NCBI RefSeq assembly: GCF_000014045.1
Contig: NC_008209.1
Coordinates: forward strand, 4,069,098 to 4,133,097
Origin: Roseobacter denitrificans OCh 114
GTDB taxonomy: Bacteria; Pseudomonadota; Alphaproteobacteria; Rhodobacterales; Rhodobacteraceae
Length of the DNA: 64,000 nucleotides
Direction: 5' to 3'
Below, one piece after another: positions 1-7,285 of this stretch. The translations under genes and the position numbers were made by a program. Numbering within the stretch: position 1 is the first letter of the stretch; each line of letters opens with the position of its first letter. The notes beneath the pieces were generated by a model. That model worked only from the letters and a program-made list of their open reading frames with translations, made no database searches and was not told the origin of the DNA.

Positions 1-110
1 GGGCAGCCATCGACGGCACCGCATGGGAGCCGCGCCAGATGCTTCTTTTGCTTGGTTGGACCCTCATCGCTTCGGTCGTGATATTCGCATCACGCCGGGC
101 GCGAAGATGA
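1..110 (+). CDS. C-terminus of a membrane protein (5' end outside window)
   Basis: The frame beginning at base 3 stays open from the window edge to a TGA at 108-110. It encodes about 35 residues ending in a hydrophobic helix of about 18 residues (MLLLLGWTLIASVVIFASRR) followed by a basic tail (RRARR). That is what the last transmembrane helix of an inner-membrane protein looks like. The neighbouring surface-polysaccharide genes make a polysaccharide ABC-exporter permease one candidate, but too little is visible to prove the family. It converges with galE, whose stop lies 40 bases downstream. Confidence 0.5.
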   Translation, partial: AAIDGTAWEPRQMLLLLGWTLIASVVIFASRRARR

Positions 111-120
111 AGCGAGGATC

Positions 121-143
121 GCAGGCATGTTGTTTTTGCCTGC
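121..143. terminator. Hairpin between convergent genes
   Basis: GCAGGCA at 121-127 pairs with TGCCTGC at 137-143 around a 9-base loop. It sits between the stop of the partial membrane gene (110) and the stop of galE (150). There is no long T-run after the stem on either strand, so intrinsic termination is only suggested. Confidence 0.3.
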
Positions 144-149
144 CCGAAC

Positions 150-1163
150 TCAGGTTTCGGCGAAACCCTTGGGATTCTTGCGTTGCCAGTGCCAGGCATC
201 CCGGCACATCTCCGCAAGCCCCAGTTTTGCCTGCCAGCCGGTCAAGGACCTGGCGCGCGAAGGGTTCGCATAGCAGGCCGCAACATCGCCGGGACGACGG
301 GCTGTGATCTGGTAGGGAATACGCACGTCGTTCACCGTTTCGAATGTCGTGATGATATCGAGCACCGAGTATCCCTTGCCGGTTCCCAAATTCATCGCAG
401 TGCATCCGGCCTCATCGAGCAACTTCAACGCGCTGACGTGGCCATCGGCAAGGTCACAGACATGGATGTAATCCCGCACCCCTGTGCCATCCCGCGTGTC
501 AAAGTCATTCCCGAAGACGGAGAGCTTTTCCAACTGTCCAACTGCGACCTGCGTGACATAAGGCATCAGATTGTTGGGAATGCCGCGCGGGAATTCACCG
601 ATCTCGCCGGACTTATGCGCACCCACCGGGTTGAAATACCGCAGCAAGACGACGGACCATTCCTGATCAGATGCAGACAGCGCACGCAGCATGTCCTCGA
701 CTGTGCGTTTCGTATCGCCATAGACATTGCAGGTCGAAAGCGGGTGCTCTTCATCAATGGGCAGATATTCCGGATTGCCATAAACCACGGCGGAGGAGGA
801 AAAGATCAGCTTCTTGCAGCCGGTTCTATTCATCGCATGCAAAAGCTGGACTGTCCCGCCGACGTTCTGATCGAAGTACAAAAGCGGTTTGGACTGACCT
901 TCGCCCACAGCTTTGCGACCGGCAAAATGGACAACCGCATCGCATTTCTCGCGCGTCAGTATGTCCGCGATCCTGTCTGAATCACGCACGTCAGCCTGAT
1001 GGAACACAGGTTTCTCCCCCGTGAGCGTGTGCAGCCGGTCCAGCACCTGTGGCGAAGAGTTGTCAAAGGTATCAACGACAATCGGCTTGTGACCGGCATC
1101 GATGAGGCTTAAGAACGTATGCGATCCTATATATCCCGCCCCACCTGTGAGTAAAATGTTCAA
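150..1163 (-). CDS. galE: UDP-glucose 4-epimerase
   Basis: This enzyme interconverts UDP-glucose and UDP-galactose in the cytoplasm and supplies galactose for surface polysaccharides. The 337-residue product is the usual GalE length. The N-terminus carries the NAD-binding glycine motif GGAGYIG, followed by the SSSAVVYG segment with the catalytic serine and the YGDTK motif (YxxxK) of extended short-chain dehydrogenases. I chose a TTG start at 1163-1161 because it places NILLTGG at the very N-terminus and has AAAGGGA just upstream; the reading frame is open further upstream, but that part looks non-coding. It is transcribed divergently from the glycan gene at 1284, and the two probably share a promoter region. 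Confidence 0.93.
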   Translation of the reverse strand: MNILLTGGAGYIGSHTFLSLIDAGHKPIVVDTFDNSSPQVLDRLHTLTGEKPVFHQADVRDSDRIADILTREKCDAVVHFAGRKAVGEGQSKPLLYFDQNVGGTVQLLHAMNRTGCKKLIFSSSAVVYGNPEYLPIDEEHPLSTCNVYGDTKRTVEDMLRALSASDQEWSVVLLRYFNPVGAHKSGEIGEFPRGIPNNLMPYVTQVAVGQLEKLSVFGNDFDTRDGTGVRDYIHVCDLADGHVSALKLLDEAGCTAMNLGTGKGYSVLDIITTFETVNDVRIPYQITARRPGDVAACYANPSRARSLTGWQAKLGLAEMCRDAWHWQRKNPKGFAET

Positions 1164-1283
1164 AGCAGAGGTCCCTTTAATCGTCTGTGCTGCATTCCTG
1201 ACTACCATGAACAGGCGCACGGTCGAAGGCCAGTCAAAAGGTCGGTTTCTGGCGCGCTCATGCGGGCCGGGGCGGCATTGCAG

Positions 1284-2951
1284 ATGAACAAAAGCACGGA
1301 TGCCTCGCCAAGCGCAACACGTCCCGAAACCGGGACCATGTCGCGCATTCTCTGCTACATCGCGCTGCGCCGTTCGAACGCTGCACAAAAGGCGGGCAAG
1401 CTCGAAAAGGCCCTCGATATCCTGACCCGCGCGCTTGGTCGTGACCCTAAAAACCCGAGGCTGCGCAATGAGCAGGCCCGTTTGAAGGTGGCCCTCAAGC
1501 AGGCACGGTGCGCATCCTCGTCACTGGCACATATCCAGCGCGCTGAGACCATTGATATCACCAGCCTGTGCCAGTGCTTCTGGGATGCCGAAAAGGAACT
1601 GTCGCTGCTGGAGTTGAAAATCGAAGGCGTTTTTGTCTGGCCGCTGGTCCGGATGAGCGTTTTTTACAGCACCGCACAGCGCCTCAATCTCTACGATGCG
1701 CCACACCCGAACCTGAAGCGGCAGAACGAGCAACCGACCGCCGATCCATTGACTGCCGCCGCGCTTGAGCGCTGCGCCAATGTTGCTGCCGGTCATCCCG
1801 TTTCGGATTGGTCGCAGTCTGGCAAAACCATCGCTGTGATCATGAACGCGCGCAAACTCAAGGGCGAGGATACATATACCAAGGCCCTCAGGGATGAGGC
1901 AGGCGCGCATGCGTTACTGCTGGATTCCCACAGTGGCGCCGGGGCTGCGGATGATGCGATAGACTTTGACGCGCTGCTCACAGAGTTCAAGCGATACAGG
2001 ATCAACTCTCGTGATTTGGTGATCGAGGAAAACGCGTTGGAAGCACTGGCAAACCTGCGCATGTTTTTTGAACGCCGTCTGGGAGTGGCACCGGATGACC
2101 TGATCAAAGTGGTCCGACGCAATGTCCAGAACTTCCTGTTCCTCTACGAAGGATTCGATCAGTTCTGGCGAGCGCACCCCGTTGAAACACTGTTTCTGAC
2201 CAATGGATACGGCTTCAGAGAACGCGCCGCGCTGGCAGCCGCCAAAGACCGGGGCATCGAGGTGGTCGAGCTTCAGCATGGTTTCATATCGCAGTTTCAC
2301 CTCGGCTACAGTTGGCCAAACAGGGATCACGTACCGTATGTGGCGGATACACTGCTGACGTTCGGCGACTACTGGCCGGATGTGACCCCATTGCCTGAGA
2401 ACATGAATGCGCGCACCATTGGCGCGCCCTACGTCAAGGATATGGCCGCGCTGTCGGACACGGACTCCCGGATCGGTCTGGTGACATTCACGTCACAAGG
2501 TGTGGTCGGTCGCCAGCTTTTCGATATGGCCGTTCGTTTCGCGCAGGCGCGCAGTGACAAGCAGGTCATGTTCCGCCTGCATCCCAGTGAAAGTGTCGAA
2601 GATTACGAGCAAGCGCTTAAAACCCATGGCGATGCACCTGCAAACTTTGAAATCTCGCATCGCACGCCCGTGATTTTCGAGGTTCTGGCGCGCACCGAGA
2701 TTCTGGTCGGGGCCTTCTCGACCACGCTTCTCGAGGGCATGGTGCTCGATTGCCGGACGATTGTCATCAACCTGCCCGGAATAGAGTATATGAAACCGAT
2801 CATTGACCGCGGGGATGCTCTGATGGTTCAATCGCTTGAGGAATTGGTGCGCCGTGTAGATGACGCGCCTTATGCCACGGATCCTTCCTATTACTATGCG
2901 CCACCTGTCGCATCGGTTATGGAACAGGTGCGTGCGGCGCGAGCAGAATAG
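1284..2951 (+). CDS. TPR-containing surface-glycan (GT-B-like) protein
   Basis: The product is about 555 residues. Near the N-terminus there is a TPR-like helical pair (AAQKAGKLEKALDILTRAL, then DPKNPRLRNEQARLK). The rest resembles GT-B-fold capsule or polysialate-type glycosyltransferases: an ELQHGFIS segment near the middle, and a second domain with RLHPSES, a GAFSTTLLEGM segment and a conserved acidic/glycine-rich tail typical of nucleotide-sugar binding. The start is uncertain: in-frame ATGs lie at 1260, 1284 and 1338, none with a strong ribosome site. The next gene (neuB-like) begins 9 bases after the stop, so this is the first gene of a glycan operon. I infer that it transfers a sugar to a surface polymer. 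The acceptor and donor cannot be read from sequence. Confidence 0.7.
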   Translation: MNKSTDASPSATRPETGTMSRILCYIALRRSNAAQKAGKLEKALDILTRALGRDPKNPRLRNEQARLKVALKQARCASSSLAHIQRAETIDITSLCQCFWDAEKELSLLELKIEGVFVWPLVRMSVFYSTAQRLNLYDAPHPNLKRQNEQPTADPLTAAALERCANVAAGHPVSDWSQSGKTIAVIMNARKLKGEDTYTKALRDEAGAHALLLDSHSGAGAADDAIDFDALLTEFKRYRINSRDLVIEENALEALANLRMFFERRLGVAPDDLIKVVRRNVQNFLFLYEGFDQFWRAHPVETLFLTNGYGFRERAALAAAKDRGIEVVELQHGFISQFHLGYSWPNRDHVPYVADTLLTFGDYWPDVTPLPENMNARTIGAPYVKDMAALSDTDSRIGLVTFTSQGVVGRQLFDMAVRFAQARSDKQVMFRLHPSESVEDYEQALKTHGDAPANFEISHRTPVIFEVLARTEILVGAFSTTLLEGMVLDCRTIVINLPGIEYMKPIIDRGDALMVQSLEELVRRVDDAPYATDPSYYYAPPVASVMEQVRAARAE

Positions 2952-2960
2952 GACGGAGAC

Positions 2961-4025
2961 ATGATGGCGCAGTTTTTGCTGAACACACACAGCTACGGTG
3001 TCTTGTCGCCCTATGTGATCGCGGAGATCGGCGTCAACCACGAGGGTGATCTGGACCGTGCCAAGTCGATGATCCAGAGCATCGCGAAAAGCGGTGCGCA
3101 TGCGGCAAAATTCCAGAGCTACAAGGCCGATTTACTGGCCACCAGCACCTCCAGCCCCGCCTATTGGGACCGCACCAAGGAAGCCGCATCCAGCCAGCAT
3201 GAACTGTTCCAGAGGTGGGACACCTTCGGCCCCAAGGAATATCAGGCGCTGGCAGACGAGTGCCGCAACTGCGGTATTGATTTCATGTCGACGCCCTTCG
3301 ACCTCGAAGCCGTTGATATGGTGGCGGATATCTCTCCGGTCATCAAAGTCGCATCCGCTGACCTGACCAATATCCCGCTACTGCGCCGGATCGGGGCCAG
3401 AGGGTTGCCAACCATCATGTCCACTGGCGCGTCCCGTCTGGATGAAATCGCCACCGGCTGCGCGGAATTGAAAGCCGCCGGCGCGGGACAGATCGCCCTG
3501 CTGCACTGTGTATTGAACTACCCTACCCTGCCCGCAGATGCCCAACTGGCGCAGATTCCCCTGCTGCAAAAGACCTTTGGACAGGACTGTGTCATCGGCT
3601 ACTCCGATCACGTCAAACCTGACGACGACGGCAGCATGCCCGCGCTGGAAATGGCTGCCCTGATGGGCGCCGTCGTGATCGAAAAACACTTTACCGATGA
3701 TAAATCCGGTGTCGGAAATGACCATTACCACGCCATGGATGAGGCGGATTGCACTGCCTTCATGGACAAGCTGGCGGTTTACCGGGATCTTTATGGCAGC
3801 GCAGAGCGTGACATCTCCGGGGAGGCAACCGCGATCAAGAACGCCCGGCGCCGGGTTGTGGCCGCCAGACCCCTGACCGCCGGTACGACATTGACAGAAA
3901 ACGATCTGATCGCCCTACGGTCGGACGACGGAATAGAGATCGCACATTGGGACCGTGTGGTCGGGCGCAGCCTCGCCCGGGAGGTCGCCGGTGGCACTCC
4001 ACTGCAGTGGCACGACCTGTCATGA
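2961..4025 (+). CDS. neuB: N-acetylneuraminate synthase family protein (NeuB/SpsE)
   Basis: NeuB-family enzymes condense phosphoenolpyruvate with an N-acetylhexosamine derivative to give a nine-carbon nonulosonic acid. The 354-residue product begins with the family hallmark YVIAEIGVNHEGD and KFQSYKADLL. It has the STPFD segment at about residue 110, HCVLNYPT, GYSDH, EKHFTDD with the metal-binding histidine, and a C-terminal antifreeze-like SAF domain from about residue 290 (RRVVAARPLTAGTTL). The start at 2961 (two ATGs in a row) has GGACGGAG eight bases upstream. The stop overlaps the next start as ATGA. Whether the product is sialic, legionaminic or pseudaminic acid is not decidable here, but the PseG-like domain downstream favours a di-N-acetylated sugar. 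Confidence 0.9.
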   Translation: MMAQFLLNTHSYGVLSPYVIAEIGVNHEGDLDRAKSMIQSIAKSGAHAAKFQSYKADLLATSTSSPAYWDRTKEAASSQHELFQRWDTFGPKEYQALADECRNCGIDFMSTPFDLEAVDMVADISPVIKVASADLTNIPLLRRIGARGLPTIMSTGASRLDEIATGCAELKAAGAGQIALLHCVLNYPTLPADAQLAQIPLLQKTFGQDCVIGYSDHVKPDDDGSMPALEMAALMGAVVIEKHFTDDKSGVGNDHYHAMDEADCTAFMDKLAVYRDLYGSAERDISGEATAIKNARRRVVAARPLTAGTTLTENDLIALRSDDGIEIAHWDRVVGRSLAREVAGGTPLQWHDLS

Positions 4026-5038
4026 TCGTCACTGTCTGCGGTGCCTATGTGAATTGCGGCGACCACCTGATTGGTGCGCGTGCAAGGTCCCTGCTCCGGG
4101 AACATGTGGAGCAGGATATTCTCGTCGTAGACCGCAAGGCAATCACGCCTGAAGACTACGCCCGTTTCAACGACGCGCGCGCGGTGCTGTTGACGGGGGG
4201 ACCTGCCTATCAGATCGGCATTTATCCCGACATCTACCCTATTGATCGCGAAAGGGTTTCCAGCCGGATTATCCCCTATGGGCTCGGTTGGAAGGCACAT
4301 CTGGACATCCAGAGCGATGCGTTTTCCTTTGAACCGCAAGCCAAAGCCTTCGTTCAGGCCATACATTCGAACATCGAGACCTCAAGCGTCCGGGACCCGC
4401 TGACCAAGACCGTTCTGGCGGCCAACGGTGTCGACAATGTTCTGATGACCGGATGCCCGGCCTGGTATGATCTGGCGCATTTTGAAAAAACCTATCAGTT
4501 CCAGGAAACCCCCAAGACGCTCGTTCTCAGCATGCCACCAAAGATACAGCCCGATCTTTTCGATCTGATGGCATGGCTGTCGAAGCGGTTTCCCAAAACG
4601 CGCAAAATTGCGAGCCTGCATCACGGTTTCCTCCCGACGCGGGACAAGGCAGGGTTCAAACGCGCCAGAGGGTTCTTGAAGTTTGCCGCGGCCGCGGGCC
4701 TCAAAGGCTGGACCATGTCCTCCCTTGGGGGAAATCTTGACAAGATGGAAGCGCTCTATGCCGGTGCAGATATGCACGTCGGATATCGTGTTCATGCCCA
4801 TCTGTTATGCTTGTCACAACGCAAGGCCTCTATCCTGATCAACGAGGATTCACGTGGCGAGGGTCAGGCAAAGGCACTGAACGCCCCGAGCCTCAATACG
4901 GATAAATCAGGCGACATCGAACACATCAAGGCCGCAGTCGAAGAACACTTTACCTCAAAAGGGGCCAATATCGAGACCAGCATAGAGACCATGCGAGAGA
5001 CTTATCCCGTCATGAAACAGTTTCTTGCAACGATTTGA
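4022..5038 (+). CDS. Polysaccharide pyruvyl transferase family protein
   Basis: The 338-residue product matches the WcaK/CsaB-like polysaccharide pyruvyl transferase family, which adds ketal pyruvate from PEP to sugars. Visible signs are the N-terminal VNCGDHLIGARA segment (family pattern N-x-GD), a LTGGPAYQIG glycine-rich stretch, and the C-terminal GYRVHAHLLCLSQRKASILINED block, which matches the family's R-x-H-x3-L motif. The start ATG at 4022 overlaps the stop of the neuB-like gene by four bases. The reading frame is open further upstream, but that region belongs to the neighbouring gene. It probably modifies the glycan made by this locus. The exact acceptor is unknown. Confidence 0.8.
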   Translation: MIVTVCGAYVNCGDHLIGARARSLLREHVEQDILVVDRKAITPEDYARFNDARAVLLTGGPAYQIGIYPDIYPIDRERVSSRIIPYGLGWKAHLDIQSDAFSFEPQAKAFVQAIHSNIETSSVRDPLTKTVLAANGVDNVLMTGCPAWYDLAHFEKTYQFQETPKTLVLSMPPKIQPDLFDLMAWLSKRFPKTRKIASLHHGFLPTRDKAGFKRARGFLKFAAAAGLKGWTMSSLGGNLDKMEALYAGADMHVGYRVHAHLLCLSQRKASILINEDSRGEGQAKALNAPSLNTDKSGDIEHIKAAVEEHFTSKGANIETSIETMRETYPVMKQFLATI

Positions 5039-5146
5039 CGCCAAGTTCCGCCGTTTGCATGTCGCAAGGATTCATTTCAAGGTTCGACCAGCAGTCTACG
5101 CGCAGACGTCTGGATGCAGGTATCACGCGAAACGGAGGGGACGGAT

Positions 5147-6781
5147 GTGAGCCATGACAACGTATGGATCATGATCCCGGCACGCGGGGGATCGCGCGGG
5201 CTGCCGCGCAAGAATGTGCGTCTTTTGGGCGGGCGGCCTTTGATCCGCCATGTGGTCGAAGCCTGTTTGCAAGTTGTTCCAGCCGGGCAGATCATTGTGG
5301 TGACGGATGATGACGAAATCGACGCCATCGCGACCGAAACCTCCGCGCGGGTGATGCGCGAAGAACAAACCACCGGCAAGGCCACCCTTGATGATGTGGC
5401 CGCCAAAGTCCTGCCGCTTCTGCGCACGCTTGGCTCCGCTGAGGACGACATATTCCTGACGGTGCAACCGACTTGCCCCCTCATCAAGTCAGACCGCATA
5501 ACGCAAGCGGTCAGGAAATTTCGGGACGGTGCCGGCTCTGTTGTCACGGTTGTCGATGACCGCCACCTCGGCTGGCAGATTGATGACGCGGGCGCACCCA
5601 CCCCAGATTACGCAGCACGCGTTAACCGCCAGATGCTGCCCCCGCAATACCGTGAAACCGGGGCCGTGATCGGCTGCCGGATCAGAGATCTGGCCGCGCA
5701 AGGCACGCGGATCATTGAACCCATTCACCTGATTGAAGTCAGCAAGCAGGAAGCGCTTGATATTGACACCTTTGCCGATTGGGTGGTTGCGGAATATTTT
5801 ATCGGTCGCCGCGACATCGTGATCCGCGCGGACGCGGGCAAGAAGCTGGGCATGGGTCATGTGTTTCGCGCCTTGGCGCTGGCACAGGAATTTGCGCAAC
5901 ACCGCGTGCGGATCGTGACTGAGAAAGCCGAGGCGATCGCCTTTGGCCTGCTGTCACAATCGCCCTTCGACGTGGTTCAGGTGGATGGCAACAGCGGTTT
6001 TCTGGCATGGCTGCAGGATAATCCGGCCGATCTGGTCATCCTCGACCAGTTGGACACCGATGTGCCCTATGTGCGCGCCATCAAGGCGCATTGCCACCGC
6101 GTCGTGACTTTCGAAGACCTCGGCGAAGGGGCGATGGAGGCCGATCTCGTCGTCTCTGACCTTTACAAAAACCTCAATGTCCCAGATGCACGGCAACTTT
6201 CGGGCCTGTCCAATGCGATCCTTGCGCCAAATTTTGAGACCATAACCGGCGCGGCCCCTTTTCGTGAGACGGTGGAGAACATCCTGGTTCTGTTCGGCGG
6301 TACGGACCCATCCCAACTGACGGAAAAAACCTTGGCAGCGCTGAGGGATGTGGACTACGGCGGGCAGTGCACGGTCGTGATCGGCCCCGGTTTCGGACGC
6401 CCGCTTGCGCTGGACGATTACGGGTTAAAGGGCACCATACATCAAAACCTGAAGTTCATGCCCGCGGTCATGCGCTCCGCTGATCTGGCCGTTTCAAGCG
6501 CCGGTCGGACGATCACAGAGCTTGTCAGCCTCGGCGTTCCCGTCCTGTGCATGTGCCAGAACAGCAAGGAACTTACCCATACACATGCCTCCGCGCGGTT
6601 TGGTGTGGTCAGTATCGGGATGGGGTCGCTGGCCGGGCCCGGGACGATCGCAGCCCATATTCAGACCCTGATCGACACGCCCGACCTGCGGCGCCTGCTG
6701 CGCGAAAGGGGGCTGCATGAGACCGCTGGTCGAAGCAACAAAGCCATCGTATCGCGCATGCTGGAACGCCTCGATTTCTGA
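5147..6781 (+). CDS. NeuA-PseG fusion: CMP-nonulosonate cytidylyltransferase plus UDP-sugar hydrolase-like
   Basis: Two enzymes are joined in one 544-residue chain. Residues 1 to about 225 are a NeuA-type cytidylyltransferase with IPARGGSRGLPRKN at the N-terminus, a TVQPTCPL segment and a D-rich C-terminal part. Residues from about 228 are PseG/SpsG-like, opening with IRADAGKKLGMGHVFRALALA (the R-x-D...G-x-GH-x-R pattern), followed by FGGTDPS and a SSAGRTITEL GT-B nucleotide-binding motif. PseG removes UDP from a 2,4-diacetamido sugar; NeuA activates the finished acid with CMP. I chose the GTG start at 5147 because GGAGG lies eight bases upstream; an ATG at 5114 in the same frame has no such site. 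It closes the glycan operon. Confidence 0.85.
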   Translation: MSHDNVWIMIPARGGSRGLPRKNVRLLGGRPLIRHVVEACLQVVPAGQIIVVTDDDEIDAIATETSARVMREEQTTGKATLDDVAAKVLPLLRTLGSAEDDIFLTVQPTCPLIKSDRITQAVRKFRDGAGSVVTVVDDRHLGWQIDDAGAPTPDYAARVNRQMLPPQYRETGAVIGCRIRDLAAQGTRIIEPIHLIEVSKQEALDIDTFADWVVAEYFIGRRDIVIRADAGKKLGMGHVFRALALAQEFAQHRVRIVTEKAEAIAFGLLSQSPFDVVQVDGNSGFLAWLQDNPADLVILDQLDTDVPYVRAIKAHCHRVVTFEDLGEGAMEADLVVSDLYKNLNVPDARQLSGLSNAILAPNFETITGAAPFRETVENILVLFGGTDPSQLTEKTLAALRDVDYGGQCTVVIGPGFGRPLALDDYGLKGTIHQNLKFMPAVMRSADLAVSSAGRTITELVSLGVPVLCMCQNSKELTHTHASARFGVVSIGMGSLAGPGTIAAHIQTLIDTPDLRRLLRERGLHETAGRSNKAIVSRMLERLDF

Positions 6782-7285
6782 CACCCGGCACCTTGGCTTG
6801 GGGCATTCCGACTGCGTATGCAGACAAATCTGATGTCGGCCCTTCTAAAATCGGGCGATGGTACATTTGATATGGCCCTATAGCCTGCGCGGTTGCATGC
6901 ATCGAGGGCAGCCACCTAAAGCGTCATGCGAAAACCCCGAACCACGTAACGCTGCCTGAAACAAATGATTTCAACGCGCTACGTGATACCCGATGTTTCA
7001 GGTGTTTCGTCAGAGGCTTCAGAACCAGCGGCGCGGCTTTGTCCAAACCCAAAGTAGTTTGTCAACCGTCACCGCGCCTGTGCCGGGTAGTAAACCATTA
7101 ACCAGAACCGTTAATTCCGAACCGAGATTCAGGGTTCGTTCAGTTTGTTTGACGACATTAGGCAATACGCACGAAACGGGTCTGGGTTCCGCCGAATTTT
7201 ACACTTTCAGCACTCCTGACTTTTACACCATGACAGTCGGCCAAAATCGCACTGTGGGCACATCGACGTTGTAGAGAGTTATGTG
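6782..7285. other. Intergenic region, 504 bp
   Basis: No convincing gene is present. The stretch contains copy 1 of the dispersed palindromic repeat (6918-7019) and a small inverted repeat, CGAACC ... GGGTTCG, near 7117-7137. The short open frames here have no ribosome site and no recognisable product. The promoter of the GGDEF/EAL gene should lie in its 3' half, but no clear -35/-10 pair stands out. Confidence 0.5.
6918..7019 (+). repeat. Dispersed ~100-bp palindromic repeat, copy 1
   Basis: The element reads AAAGCGTCATGCGAAAA at the left end, then CCACGTAACGC, a GCGCTACGTG segment and TTTCGTCAGAGGCTT at the right end. The outer and inner arms are imperfect inverted repeats, so the RNA would fold into a long hairpin. 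The same layout recurs at 37581-37678 (opposite orientation) and 46120-46220. This copy starts about 135 bases after the stop of the NeuA-PseG gene. Confidence 0.75.

Noticed and set aside
6993..7274. 94-residue open frame upstream of the GGDEF/EAL gene
   Set aside because: It begins inside the palindromic repeat, has no ribosome site and its product looks like translated non-coding DNA.
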